Part shown: piece by piece, positions 8,198-16,881 of the stretch
Layout of the letters: each line of letters opens with the position of its first letter
How positions within the stretch are numbered: the stretch's first letter is position 1
NCBI RefSeq assembly: GCF_003284965.1
Contig: NZ_QMEW01000019.1
Location: forward strand, 34,259 to 98,258
Direction: 5' to 3'
From: Mycolicibacterium sp. GF69
GTDB lineage: Bacteria; Actinomycetota; Actinomycetes; Mycobacteriales; Mycobacteriaceae
Length of the DNA stretch: 64,000 nt
Position numbers and translations under genes: made by a program
The notes under the pieces: generated by a model
Database searches by the model: none
What the model saw: only the letters and a program-made list of their open reading frames with translations
What the model was told of the DNA's origin: nothing

Positions 8198-9508
8198 ATG
8201 ACATCCGTGGTAATCGTCGGCAGCGGGTTCACCGGATTCGAATGTGCACGCGCACTGGCTCGTAAGTTCCGCAAGTCCGGCGCACACGTCGACATCTCGA
8301 TCATCTCGCCCGACGATTACATGCTTTACACGCCGCTGCTGCCGGATGTCGCCGGCGGGCTGGTCGACGCTCGCTTTGTGGCGATCCCGCTGGCCAACGC
8401 GCTGCGCGGGGTGCAGGCCGTCCGCGGACGGGTCGACGGCGTGGACTTCGACGGACGCACCGTGACGTTCACCGACCCCGAACAGCGCTCGCGCGTGCTG
8501 TCGTGGGATCGGCTGGTCCTGACGCCAGGTTCGGTGACCCGCCTGTTCGACGTACCCGGACTCGCCGAGCACGCCCGCGGGCTGAAGTCCACCGCCGAGG
8601 CGTTGTATCTGCGTGACCATGTGCTCCAGCAGCTCGAGCTGGCCGACGTCGACGACGATCCCGGCCGCAGGCAAGCTCGGCGAACCATCGTCGTGGTCGG
8701 CGCGTCGTACTCGGGCACGGAGTTGGCCGTCCAGCTTCGCGCGCTGGCCGACTCGGCCGCCAAGCAGATGGGGTTCGACCCGAGCGAAGTGAAGTTCCTG
8801 CTGCTCGACCTCGCCGAACAGGTGATGCCGGAGGTGGGCGAGAAGTTGGGCGCAGCGGCCCAGCGCGTCCTGAAGTCGCGCGGCGTCGACGTGCGGCTGG
8901 GGGTCACGCTCAAGGAGGTACACGCTGAACACGTTGTGCTCAGCGATGATTCGCTGGTACGCACGCACACCGTCGCATGGGTCACCGGAGTCACGGGTGC
9001 GCCGCTCATCGAGAAGCTCGGGCTGCCGACCGAACGGGGCCGGCTGAAGGTGACCACCGAGCTGGAGGTGCCGGAACATCCGGGGGTGTTCGCGGCGGGT
9101 GACGCGGCAGCGGTCCCGGACGTCACGCAGCCGGGCAAGATCACACCGCCGACCGCACAGCATGCCACCAGGCAGGGAAAGACGTTGGCGCGCAACGTCG
9201 CAGCCAGCCTCGGGTACGGCACCGCGAAGCGATACAAGCACCGCAACATGGGCCTGGTCGTCGACCTCGGTCCCCGCTATGCCGTGGCCAATCCGCTCAA
9301 CATCCAGTTGTCGGGATTTCCGGCCAAGGTTGTCACCCGCGCGTACCACGTGTTCGCGATCCCGCGGTCCGTCAACCGTTGGGCGGTGACGCTGGCTTAT
9401 CTCACCGATGTCTTCTTCGACCGGTCCGTCGTCTCGTTCGGGCTCTCGACGCGCGAGGACGCGGAGTTCTCGGCCAGCGAAGGCATTCCCGTGCCGAAAG
9501 CGGGCTGA
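8198..9508 (+). CDS. Type II NADH dehydrogenase-like FAD oxidoreductase
   Basis: 436 residues from ATG 8198. Two dinucleotide-binding folds are visible: SVVIVGSGFTGFECARAL at the N terminus (FAD) and TIVVVGASYSGTELAVQL near residue 170 (NADH). The FAD-contact motif PGVFAAGDAAAVPD comes near residue 300. NDH-2 family enzymes pass electrons from NADH to menaquinone without pumping protons. The C terminus (about 370-436) lacks an obvious membrane helix. A second, more typical ndh lies at 58453-59826, so this is a paralogue whose acceptor may differ. A -10-like TACAGT at 8185-8190 stands seven bases before the ATG. Confidence 0.85.
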   Translation: MTSVVIVGSGFTGFECARALARKFRKSGAHVDISIISPDDYMLYTPLLPDVAGGLVDARFVAIPLANALRGVQAVRGRVDGVDFDGRTVTFTDPEQRSRVLSWDRLVLTPGSVTRLFDVPGLAEHARGLKSTAEALYLRDHVLQQLELADVDDDPGRRQARRTIVVVGASYSGTELAVQLRALADSAAKQMGFDPSEVKFLLLDLAEQVMPEVGEKLGAAAQRVLKSRGVDVRLGVTLKEVHAEHVVLSDDSLVRTHTVAWVTGVTGAPLIEKLGLPTERGRLKVTTELEVPEHPGVFAAGDAAAVPDVTQPGKITPPTAQHATRQGKTLARNVAASLGYGTAKRYKHRNMGLVVDLGPRYAVANPLNIQLSGFPAKVVTRAYHVFAIPRSVNRWAVTLAYLTDVFFDRSVVSFGLSTREDAEFSASEGIPVPKAG

Positions 9509-9541
9509 TTCAAACCCCGTGAACCGGGGAACTGTGACGGC

Positions 9542-9733
9542 ATGGCTACTTATCGCGTGTTGAACCCCGAGGGTGAGGTCGTCGACACCAAGGACATCGA
9601 AAGCGCCGACGACGCCCACGCCTGGTTCGTCGATCAGAAGGCCGACCCCGAACTGGGCTGGCGCATGGAGGTCAAGGGTGACGACGGGGAGTGGGCTTTC
9701 TTCGACAGCAGCGAGGGCGATCGCAAATACTGA
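9542..9733 (+). CDS. Small conserved hypothetical protein, 63 aa
   Basis: Begins MATYRVLNPEGEVVDTKDIE and continues with DAHAWFVDQKADPELGWRM and GDDGEWAFFD. It is acidic and aromatic-rich, with no signal peptide, and looks like a compact beta fold. It lies 33 bases after the flavoprotein gene and 21 bases before the Nudix gene, so the three are likely cotranscribed. Function unknown. Confidence 0.7.
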   Translation: MATYRVLNPEGEVVDTKDIESADDAHAWFVDQKADPELGWRMEVKGDDGEWAFFDSSEGDRKY

Positions 9734-9754
9734 CGCTGCTGGGAGGATGGCGGC

Positions 9755-10246
9755 GTGCCGAAGCTGAGCGCCGGGTTACTGCTCTATCGGGTGGTCGACG
9801 GCGCCGTCGAGGTGTTGATCGGCCACCCCGGCGGACCGTTCTGGGCGCGCAAGGATGACGGCGCCTGGTCGATCCCCAAAGGCGAGTACACCGATGGCGA
9901 CGACCCGTGGACCACGGCATGTCGCGAGTTCGAAGAGGAACTGGGCAAGCCGCCGCCGGTTGGCCCGCGCATCGACTTCGCGCCACTGCGGCAGCCGAGC
10001 GGCAAGATCATCACCGCGTTCGCAGTGCTGGGCGATCTCGACCTCGAGGGCATCTTCTCGAACACGTTCACGCTGGAGTGGCCCAAAGGTTCGGGCACGC
10101 TCAGGGAGTTTCCCGAAATCGACCGGGCGGGTTGGTTTTCGGTGGCACAGGCGCGGTCCAAGCTGCTGAAGGGTCAGCGGCCGCTGCTGGATCGGCTGAC
10201 GGCGGCACTCGAAGACGGCGAACGCCACGGGTCTCGATCGCGTTAA
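9755..10246 (+). CDS. Nudix hydrolase
   Basis: 163 residues from GTG 9755, preceded by GGGAGG at 8-base spacing. The Nudix box is visible at about residues 47-69: GEYTDGDDPWTTACREFEEELG, where the first conserved Glu is Asp. REFEEE carries the metal ligands. The start, GLLLYRVVDGAVEVLIGHPGGPFWA, and KDDGAWSIPKGEY fit the NTP-pyrophosphohydrolase branch. Substrate unknown. Its last 146 bases overlap the convergent gene on the other strand. Confidence 0.9.
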   Translation: MPKLSAGLLLYRVVDGAVEVLIGHPGGPFWARKDDGAWSIPKGEYTDGDDPWTTACREFEEELGKPPPVGPRIDFAPLRQPSGKIITAFAVLGDLDLEGIFSNTFTLEWPKGSGTLREFPEIDRAGWFSVAQARSKLLKGQRPLLDRLTAALEDGERHGSRSR

Positions 10247-10661
10247 CCGTCAGTGCGCGGCCGTGGATTCGCCAGCCGGCCCGCGTCCGCAGGTATTCGT
10301 CGTCGTAACGCAGGTGCCATACCAGGTCGAAGGCCCGCCCATCGGTCAGCGTCCAATGATGGGCGATGCAGGTGATCCGGCCGAGCGCGTAGTCCGGTGC
10401 ACCACCCGGGGCGTACACCTCTCCGACGATGGCATGCTCGGTGCGGGTCACCGCACTCAGCGCGGCCATCGCGGCTCGCACGCCGTCGCAGCCGTGGTGG
10501 CGGTGCACCGGCTCCAGCGATCGTGGCGGGTCGGGCAGTCGCAACTCCGCGTTTTCGGTGAACAACTCGACGACGTCCTCGAAACGGCGGTCGTCGACGG
10601 CCGATGCGTAGATGTGCACCAGGTCGGCGACTGCCAATCGGTCTGCGGTGCTCAGCCTCAC
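10101..10661 (-). CDS. SnoaL-like (NTF2-fold) protein with long C-terminal tail
   Basis: Begins at GTG 10661 ([33 protein letters not shown]), a typical SnoaL_4 opening. The barrel continues through GDGRAFDLVW-like strands and should end near residue 138 (RIHGRALTVNAIE). The frame then runs on about 48 residues of Pro/Ala/Arg-rich sequence antisense to the Nudix gene before its stop at 10101. That tail may be a read-on rather than selected protein. Start and previous stop overlap as GTGA, so it is the last gene of the kinase operon. Enzyme activity cannot be assigned. Confidence 0.75.
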   Translation of the reverse strand: MRLSTADRLAVADLVHIYASAVDDRRFEDVVELFTENAELRLPDPPRSLEPVHRHHGCDGVRAAMAALSAVTRTEHAIVGEVYAPGGAPDYALGRITCIAHHWTLTDGRAFDLVWHLRYDDEYLRTRAGWRIHGRALTVNAIETRGVRRLRVPPSADPAAAADPSAAWTAPVPPKTNPPGRFRETP

Positions 10662-11545
10662 GAGGCCAACCCCAGCCGCTGCGCGCACGCCGACAGCGTG
10701 TCGCGGGCTTCGTCGAGATCGGCCGTCGGCGGCATGGCGAGGATCAGGCGGTGCGCGCCGAGCGCCTCGAGTTTGGCCGCCCGGTCGCTGTCGACTTTGG
10801 TGACGAGATGTCCGAGCGAGAGTTCCAGCGCATCGGGATCGCGCTCGCAGCGCTGCGCCTCCGCACGCATCAACGAAACGAGCTCGGCCAGTTCGGCGCC
10901 GCCGACGCCGAGCGGCTGAAACCCGTCGCCGAAGCGACCGGCCCGTCGCGCCGCCGCCCTGCTGTGGCCGCCGATATGAATCGGTATGTGCGGCAGGGGC
11001 TTCGGAAAAGATTTCGGATAGCACATGGCATGGTCGAAGTCGAAGAACTCACCGTGGAATTCGGCGCCTTGCGGGCGGTCCTGCCAGAGCAGCCGTAATA
11101 CCGCGAGCTGCTCGTCGGCGCGTCGGCCCCGGCTGGCGAAGTCGGTTCCGCAGGCCTCGATCTCCTCTTTGAGCCAGCCCATTCCCACGCACAGCCGCAG
11201 CCGTCCGCCTGAGAGCGCATCCACGGTGGCAGCCCGCTTGGCCAGCACCACGGGGTGATGGTTGGGCAGCACGACCACGCCGGTGGCAAGTCCGAGTCGC
11301 CTGGTCTGGCCGGCCAGGAAGGCAAGCAGGTCAAGCGGATCCGGCACGCTGCAGTCGGCGGGCAGATCCACCCGGCCCGAAGCGTCGTACGGGTAGACGC
11401 TGGCGTACCGCGACATCAACACCGTGTGTTCGACCACGACAAGCGACTCGAAACCGCATGCCTCCAGATGCTGGGCGAACGCGGCCATGAAATCGGGTTC
11501 GGCGGTGGCGCCCCCAGCCACCGGCGCGACGACGGCGAACCTCAC
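10658..11545 (-). CDS. LLM-class F420/flavin-dependent oxidoreductase
   Basis: 295 residues from GTG 11545 ([11 protein letters not shown]). The luciferase-like TIM barrel is recognisable from [80 protein letters not shown] and a C-terminal LILAMPP segment. Mycobacterial members commonly use F420, some FMN; the substrate is unknown. It overlaps the kinase stop upstream and the SnoaL-like start downstream, both as GTGA, which implies translational coupling of all three genes. Confidence 0.88.
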   Translation of the reverse strand: MRFAVVAPVAGGATAEPDFMAAFAQHLEACGFESLVVVEHTVLMSRYASVYPYDASGRVDLPADCSVPDPLDLLAFLAGQTRRLGLATGVVVLPNHHPVVLAKRAATVDALSGGRLRLCVGMGWLKEEIEACGTDFASRGRRADEQLAVLRLLWQDRPQGAEFHGEFFDFDHAMCYPKSFPKPLPHIPIHIGGHSRAAARRAGRFGDGFQPLGVGGAELAELVSLMRAEAQRCERDPDALELSLGHLVTKVDSDRAAKLEALGAHRLILAMPPTADLDEARDTLSACAQRLGLAS

Positions 11546-12978
11546 GGCAGCGGCGGCAATCCGTTGCCTTCGCGGATGTCCCTTCGACATTCGCGCCGGG
11601 TCTGCCCGGTCTGCTCCATGCACACCTGAACGGGCGATTCCTCGGCGACCGGCAGCGGCGGGTCGGTGGCTTCGGTGGTCACGGTCGGACTGGGGATCTC
11701 GCCCTCGGTCAGCGACCAGATCGAGGCGCCGGTGGTCTGAAGCGTCGAGCAATACGCCGTAGAGCCGTCCTCCGTGGTGGCCGTGCTGCCGACGGGGGAG
11801 CAGTCGGCCCCGATCGCGACCGAGTCGGCCGGTGCGGTCGTAGTGGTCGTCTCAGTGGTTGTCGTAGCGGGAGTGGTCTGAGCCGACGAGGTCGTGCTCG
11901 ACGGCGGCGGTGGCGGAGGCAGCGGGCGATCCGGCGGTGAGGTGGCCGTCGGCGACGGAGCAGTGATCCGGCGGTCCTCGTCGACGCGGCCGAACTCGAA
12001 GGAGGCCACCGCGATCGCCACCAAAAGCAGAAAGGCGAGAATCAGAATCACCGGCACGAGCACGCTCGCGCGCAGCAAGGAACGCCGGGGTGACGCGGCG
12101 ACAAAAGCGGGCCGGGTCTGATCGTCGTCGGACGGGCCGACACCGAGTTGGTGGCTCAGCGCCCTCGCGAAGTCCGCGCAGCGCTCGAACCGGTCCTTGG
12201 GATCCTTGGCCAGCGCCTTGGCCAGCACGGGGTCCAGACCCGCGAGGTCCGGATGGTGGGCGCCGATCGTCGGGGGCGCGGACGACAGGTGCTGGCTGAT
12301 GACGACGGCGGCGTTCGAGTGTTGAAACGGCGGCGCCCCCGTCAACAGATGAAATGCGGTGGCGGCCAACGCGTACTGGTCCGCACGGCCGTCCATCCGC
12401 TCGCCCATCAATTGCTCGGGGGCGGCGTAGAGGACGGTGCCCACGGTCATGTTCGTCGCGGTCAGCCCGCTGGTGTCGTTCTCTCGGCGTGCGATTCCGA
12501 AGTCGGACAACAGAATCCGCTCACCAGCGGACTCGGGGTGAGCAAGCAGGATGTTGGCGGGTTTGACGTCGCGATGTAACAGGCCGCTCTGGTGGGCGTA
12601 ATCGAGAGCGTCGGCGATGGCGCTGATGATCGAGACGACATCGCGCGGGGGCATCCCGTCGGGGTGGCGCTCGCTCAGCAGGTGCGCCGCATCCGTGCCG
12701 TCGACGTAATCCATCGAGATCCAGAGCTGACCGTCGGACTCGCCGCGGTCGTGCACGCCGACGATGTGTGGGTGCCACAGCGTGGCGGCGAGGTCGGCCT
12801 CACGCTGGAATCGCCGGCGGTACTCGTCATCGGCCGATACCGACTCCGCAAGGATCTTGAGCGCGTCGTGGCGAGGCAGGCGTGGGTGCTGGGCCAGGTA
12901 AACCTCGCCCATGCCACCGGAGCCGAGCAGTCGCACGATGGTGTATCCGGCGAACGTCGCGCCATCGGCCAACGGCAT
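11542..12978 (-). CDS. Transmembrane Ser/Thr protein kinase (Pkn family)
   Basis: 478 residues. The Hanks-type kinase domain covers about 10-275: glycine loop GSGGMGEV (19-26), catalytic Lys41, HRDVKPANI (135-143), DFG (159-161), an activation loop with TATNMTVGT, and YAAPEQL. A membrane helix lies at about 303-327. Outside is a Pro/Thr-rich linker and a Cys-containing domain ([45 protein letters not shown]). The kinase probably senses outside signals and phosphorylates cytoplasmic proteins. A -10-like TACTAT (12986-12991, reverse strand) lies seven bases from the ATG, so the message may be leaderless. Two metabolic genes are coupled downstream. Confidence 0.93.
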   Translation of the reverse strand: MPLADGATFAGYTIVRLLGSGGMGEVYLAQHPRLPRHDALKILAESVSADDEYRRRFQREADLAATLWHPHIVGVHDRGESDGQLWISMDYVDGTDAAHLLSERHPDGMPPRDVVSIISAIADALDYAHQSGLLHRDVKPANILLAHPESAGERILLSDFGIARRENDTSGLTATNMTVGTVLYAAPEQLMGERMDGRADQYALAATAFHLLTGAPPFQHSNAAVVISQHLSSAPPTIGAHHPDLAGLDPVLAKALAKDPKDRFERCADFARALSHQLGVGPSDDDQTRPAFVAASPRRSLLRASVLVPVILILAFLLLVAIAVASFEFGRVDEDRRITAPSPTATSPPDRPLPPPPPPSSTTSSAQTTPATTTTETTTTTAPADSVAIGADCSPVGSTATTEDGSTAYCSTLQTTGASIWSLTEGEIPSPTVTTEATDPPLPVAEESPVQVCMEQTGQTRRECRRDIREGNGLPPLP

Positions 12979-12999
12979 GGCCCGAATAGTACGAGACGG

Positions 13000-14106
13000 C
13001 TACAAGTCGAGGGTCAGATGGGAACTTTCAGCGGCGCGGGAAACACAGGTCAAGATCATCCCGTCGGCACGCTCGGTGTCGGTGAGCAGCATGTCGCGGT
13101 GGTCGACGTCGCCCGCCAGCACACGGCTGCGGCAGGTGCCGCAGAAGCCCTGCTGACACGAGTACGGCGCATCCACCCCGGATCGGCGCAGCGCCGAGAG
13201 CAGCGTCTCGTCTGACGTCACGTCGATGACGTCGCCGGTCGATGCCACCGTCACCGAGAAGTTCGTGCCGTCGACCACCGGCGGGGCGGCGAAACGTTCG
13301 AAGTGCAGTTCGACGTTGTCGCGACCGACCAGCCGCTCGCGGATCGCGGTCAACATCGGCGCCGGGCCGCAGGCATAGACCGCGGTGCCGTCGGGGCAGT
13401 CGCCGAGCAGCTCATCGGCGCTCGGCAGGCCGGCCACGTCGTCGGTGCGGATGTCGATGTGCGGGCGGTACCGCGCGACCTCGGCGACGAACGGCAGGCT
13501 CTCGCGGCTGCGGCCGGTGTACACCATCGACCACTCGACGTCCAGACGCTGCGCGAGGCGCAGCATCGGCAGGATGGGAGTGATTCCGATGCCCCCGGCG
13601 ATGAAGCGCAGCCGCTGGGTAGGGGAGCCATGTCCGGGCACTGTCAACGGGAACGCGTTGCGGGGCCCGTGCGATGTCACGGTGGTGCCCGGCCGCAGTG
13701 CCTCGTGCACCTCGACGGAACCCCCGCCTCCGTCCGGGATGCGCCGCACCGCGATCCGGTAGCGGTCGCGGTCTGCGGGGTCGCCGCACAGCGAGTACTG
13801 ACGCACCAGGCCGCTGGGCAGCGTGATGTCGATGTGCGAGCCGGGGTGCCATCGGGGCAGCGGCGTGCCGTCAGCCGAAGCCAATGTCAACGCCACCACG
13901 TTCTCGTCCTGCGCCACCACCTGCCGGTCGGCGACGCGCAGCGCCAAGGCGCGGTCGAGCTCCGGCGGTGGCGTGACGCGCCGGACGGACCCCGCGAGGG
14001 CCTCCATCCCGGTGATCACCGCCTCGGCAACGCCGATCATCACGTAACGCCGGCGCGGCCGCAGCGGATTGGCGGGCAGCTGCCGGTAGCGCTCTCGCAG
14101 CCCCAT
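13000..14106 (-). CDS. FNR-type reductase with C-terminal plant-type 2Fe-2S domain
   Basis: 368 residues. Order of domains: FAD-binding barrel (SHIDITLPSGLVRQYSLCG, with the RxYS motif), NAD(P)H domain (FIAGGIGITPILPMLR, then YACGPAPMLTAI), and a 2Fe-2S ferredoxin domain at about 285-368 with CQQGFCGTC and a later Cys in MILTCVS (C-x4-C-x2-C...C). Such proteins carry electrons from NAD(P)H to oxygenases or desaturases, as Rv3230c does for DesA3. Its ATG overlaps the stop of the upstream di-iron-type protein as ATGA. I infer that it is that protein's dedicated reductase. Confidence 0.9.
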   Translation of the reverse strand: MGLRERYRQLPANPLRPRRRYVMIGVAEAVITGMEALAGSVRRVTPPPELDRALALRVADRQVVAQDENVVALTLASADGTPLPRWHPGSHIDITLPSGLVRQYSLCGDPADRDRYRIAVRRIPDGGGGSVEVHEALRPGTTVTSHGPRNAFPLTVPGHGSPTQRLRFIAGGIGITPILPMLRLAQRLDVEWSMVYTGRSRESLPFVAEVARYRPHIDIRTDDVAGLPSADELLGDCPDGTAVYACGPAPMLTAIRERLVGRDNVELHFERFAAPPVVDGTNFSVTVASTGDVIDVTSDETLLSALRRSGVDAPYSCQQGFCGTCRSRVLAGDVDHRDMLLTDTERADGMILTCVSRAAESSHLTLDL

Positions 14107-15032
14107 CAACGGTGCGCGGCGCGCGCGGCGGGCGAGGTGGCCAGGTAGGCGACGGCCTGTGCCGTCGAGCCCATCTCCTCGGGCGAAAAACCTGGCCGGA
14201 AGTACATCAGCGTGTTGGACCCGAACAGTTTCCGGAACTTCGGCAACAGCCCGAGTTCGGAATCGCGCATCCGCATCCGCTGCATCGCCCACCAGCCGAT
14301 GTCGCTGTCCGGATCGGACTTCAGCAGGTACCTGGTGCCGCGCTGGAAGAACACGAACATCACCGTGGCGGCCAGCGACATGGCCCGGATCCGGTCCGGA
14401 TAGCTGTTGTGGAAGTAGACCGCTACGTCGTGGGCGACACAGCGGTGCTCGACCTCTTCGCTGCCGTGCCAGCGGAACAGGTCGACCATGGTCGGGTGGG
14501 CGCCGTGGTCTTCCCAGGAGGAGTTGAGCGCGAAGTCGCCGAGCACCGCGGTGTAGTGCTCGATCGCCGCGATCAACCACAACCGCTCACACAGGTTGTT
14601 GAGACGCCGCTCGGGGTCTTCGAAATCCTTTGGTGCCAGGACCTTTTCGAACAGATAACTGACGAGGTCCAATATCGGCGCGGGGTCGACCCCGTTGCCG
14701 ATGAGGAACTCTTGGATCACGTCGTCGTGGGCCGCGGCGTGGGTCGCCTCCTGACCGATGAAGCCGCGGATGTCATCGGCGAGTTTGGGATCGCGCACCA
14801 GCGGCAGGGCCTCGTTGTATGTGCGGACGAACCAGTGCTCGGCCGCGGGCAGAACCACGTTGAACAGGTTGATCATGGTGGAAGCCACCGGGTGGCCGGG
14901 GATCCACTCCAGGGGGATGCCGGAAAGGTCGAAATGGACCTGGCGGGCCTGGATCTGGACTCTGCCCGGGTCAACCTCGTGGTCGGACCGGCGTGGTCGC
15001 AGGGCCATCGGCTGAGCCGGCGATTCTGGCAT
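14106..15032 (-). CDS. Ferritin-like di-iron protein ('predicted metal-dependent hydrolase' family)
   Basis: 308 residues from an ATG with AAGGAGGA upstream. It resembles proteins usually annotated as predicted metal-dependent hydrolases. The residues seen fit a ferritin-like di-iron site better: Glu65 (AEHWF), Glu95 and His98 (QEATH), Glu158 (AIEHY), Glu193 and His196 (EEVEH), that is E, ExxH, E, ExxH on four helices. A hydrophobic stretch near 220-232 could touch the membrane. With the coupled 2Fe-2S reductase, an oxygen-activating hydroxylase or desaturase is likely. The substrate is unknown; a lipid or aldehyde is a guess. Confidence 0.8.
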   Translation of the reverse strand: MPESPAQPMALRPRRSDHEVDPGRVQIQARQVHFDLSGIPLEWIPGHPVASTMINLFNVVLPAAEHWFVRTYNEALPLVRDPKLADDIRGFIGQEATHAAAHDDVIQEFLIGNGVDPAPILDLVSYLFEKVLAPKDFEDPERRLNNLCERLWLIAAIEHYTAVLGDFALNSSWEDHGAHPTMVDLFRWHGSEEVEHRCVAHDVAVYFHNSYPDRIRAMSLAATVMFVFFQRGTRYLLKSDPDSDIGWWAMQRMRMRDSELGLLPKFRKLFGSNTLMYFRPGFSPEEMGSTAQAVAYLATSPAARAAHR

Positions 15033-15117
15033 CGTCGCTCCTCCTTCTTGCGCAACAGTCTACGTCCGGTGTGGTCAGGCAGGTTTCAGGTTCGCAAGCC
15101 GCGTCTATAACCCTCCC

Positions 15118-15963
15118 ATGGTGGGGATCGAGGACGTTCTCGGGTGGGCCAAGCAGCAGGTGGCGGCCCGGGTTCCGAAGGCGGACCTGGATCAGCGCGA
15201 CCCGGACTACATCCGCGAACAATTGCCCGGGCTCTGGCTGCTGGCGTCGCTGTACTTTCGCGCCGACGTGCGGGGCCTGGACCGCATCCCCGCCGAGGGA
15301 CCGGTGTTGTTGGTGGGCAACCACAGCGGAGGCAACCTGCCGCCCGACACCTTCGTGTTCACGCTGGCGTTCAGCTCGTACTTCGGCGTCGAGCGGCCGT
15401 TCTACCAGCTCGCACACAACCTCGTCGTGTCGATGCCGGGGCTGGGCTCGCTGCGCAAGTTCGGCACCGTCGCCGCCAACCACGACAACGCCAAACTGGC
15501 ATTGGAGTCCGGCGCGGCATTGCTGGTGTATCCGGGCGGTGACTACGAGGTGTTCCGGCCCTCGTGGCAGCGCCACGACGTCGACTTCGGCGGCCGGAAG
15601 GGCTACGTGAAACTCGCCCGCGAAGCGGGCGTGCCGATCGTGCCGGTCGCGAGCGTCGGCGGTCAGGAGGCGGCCCTGTTCCTCGACCGCGGTCAATGGC
15701 TGGCCAGGATGCTGATGGTCGACAAGTTGGCGCGTCTCAAAAGTGTGCCGATCCTGCTGGCACCGCCGTGGGGCCTGGTCGTCAGCGATATGGTGCCGCG
15801 GCTGCCGCTGCCGACCAAGATCGCGATCGAAGTGCAGGATCCCATCGCTGCGGACGACGTCGCGGCCGGCGACGACGATGTCATCAACGACAAAGTGCTG
15901 ACCAGCTTGCAGGCCGGGGTGGACAGGTTGGCCGCCGAACGACGCCTCCCGGTCCTGGGCTGA
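15118..15963 (+). CDS. Lysophospholipid acyltransferase-family protein
   Basis: 281 residues. The PlsC-type block is visible: GPVLLVGNHSGGNLPPDTF (acyltransferase His and downstream Asp, with longer spacing than HX4D), then a second block near LLVYPGGDYEVFRPS and VPIVPVASVGGQE. The enzyme probably transfers an acyl group to a glycerolipid or related acceptor at the membrane. A -10-like TATAAC (15106-15111) lies six bases before the ATG, so the message is probably leaderless. It is followed after five bases by an SRPBCC-fold gene and is divergent from the di-iron operon. Confidence 0.85.
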   Translation: MVGIEDVLGWAKQQVAARVPKADLDQRDPDYIREQLPGLWLLASLYFRADVRGLDRIPAEGPVLLVGNHSGGNLPPDTFVFTLAFSSYFGVERPFYQLAHNLVVSMPGLGSLRKFGTVAANHDNAKLALESGAALLVYPGGDYEVFRPSWQRHDVDFGGRKGYVKLAREAGVPIVPVASVGGQEAALFLDRGQWLARMLMVDKLARLKSVPILLAPPWGLVVSDMVPRLPLPTKIAIEVQDPIAADDVAAGDDDVINDKVLTSLQAGVDRLAAERRLPVLG

Positions 15964-15968
15964 TCTCG

Positions 15969-16403
15969 ATGAGAGTGCAACGCCACTGCGTCATCGACGC
16001 TGACCGGGACCGCGTTTGGCAGGTGGTCAGCGATCCCGGCTGCTATCCCGAGTTCATGGCGAGCCTCAACCGGTTCGAGACCCTCACCGAGGGGCCCGCC
16101 GGGCTGGGGGCCCGCTTCACCGTGCACTGGAAAGTGGGCTCCGTGCCGATCGGCGGCACGGTGGAACTGGTCGAGTTCGACCCGCCGCGGGAACTGTCCT
16201 GGACCGCGCTGACGGGCGTGTCGCAGCGCGGCCGGTTTCGGCTGCGCGACACCGAGGACGGACGTACGAAGGTGACGTTCCGGCTGTCCTACGAATCCGC
16301 GGGCAACCTGCTCGGATTGATCGCCGACCGGGTCGCTGCGCGGCAGGTCGGGCGCAACATGAGCAGGACGTTGCGGAACCTGCGTTCGATGGTGGAGGGC
16401 TAG
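15969..16403 (+). CDS. SRPBCC (START-like) family protein
   Basis: 144 residues from ATG 15969. The opening RVQRHCVIDADRDRVWQVVSDPGCYPEFMASLNRFETL is typical of polyketide cyclase/SRPBCC lipid-binding folds, as is the C-terminal helix VAARQVGRNMSRTLRNLRSMVEG. It probably binds a hydrophobic ligand. It follows the acyltransferase by five bases and is likely cotranscribed, suggesting a shared lipid substrate. It overlaps the convergent next gene by four bases. Confidence 0.82.
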   Translation: MRVQRHCVIDADRDRVWQVVSDPGCYPEFMASLNRFETLTEGPAGLGARFTVHWKVGSVPIGGTVELVEFDPPRELSWTALTGVSQRGRFRLRDTEDGRTKVTFRLSYESAGNLLGLIADRVAARQVGRNMSRTLRNLRSMVEG

Positions 16404-16804
16404 CCGGCCGGCGGCGCGCCCGCGCCGGGAGCGCCCTGAATCGGCACCACCGGGGTCGGTGTCACGGTGGTGATGCCGTTGCTGCCGACGGTGGGCCCAC
16501 CCGCGGGGGCCATCTCGGCGATCTGGTCGGCCGCCTTCTGGCTGCAGTCCAGCATCAGCAGCATCCGGCCGCCGGAGGTGATCTTCTGCTGGTCGACCAG
16601 GCACTGCGCCTGCGGCAGGACGCTGCCGACCGACCCGCCGAAGTAGGCCTTGACCCCCTGCGACTTCAAAATCTGAAGCGCCCGGTTGTAGGGCTCTCCG
16701 ACCACGTTCAGGCTGCTCGGCTGCGACATCGCGATGCCGGCGCCGACCAATGCCGCGGAACCGACAGCGACGAGGCCACCGCTGAGCACCACAAGCTTGT
16801 TCAC
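16400..16804 (-). CDS. Exported or membrane-anchored small mycobacterial protein
   Basis: 134 residues from GTG 16804 with GGGAGA upstream. An N-terminal hydrophobic segment (LVVLSGGLVAVGSAALVGAGIAM) acts as signal or anchor. The mature part starts EPYNRALQILKSQGVKAYFGGSVG, has two cysteines (QAQCLVDQ, MLDCSQKAA) and a Pro/Gly/Ala-rich tail. The type is common in mycobacteria and of unknown function. Confidence 0.75.
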   Translation of the reverse strand: MNKLVVLSGGLVAVGSAALVGAGIAMSQPSSLNVVGEPYNRALQILKSQGVKAYFGGSVGSVLPQAQCLVDQQKITSGGRMLLMLDCSQKAADQIAEMAPAGGPTVGSNGITTVTPTPVVPIQGAPGAGAPPAG

Positions 16805-16881
16805 GTGATCTCCCTAGGTCCGTGCGGTGCGAACATATCGCAGAGGTGACGAATGTGAAACCGGAGCAGGAGCGTCCAGCG

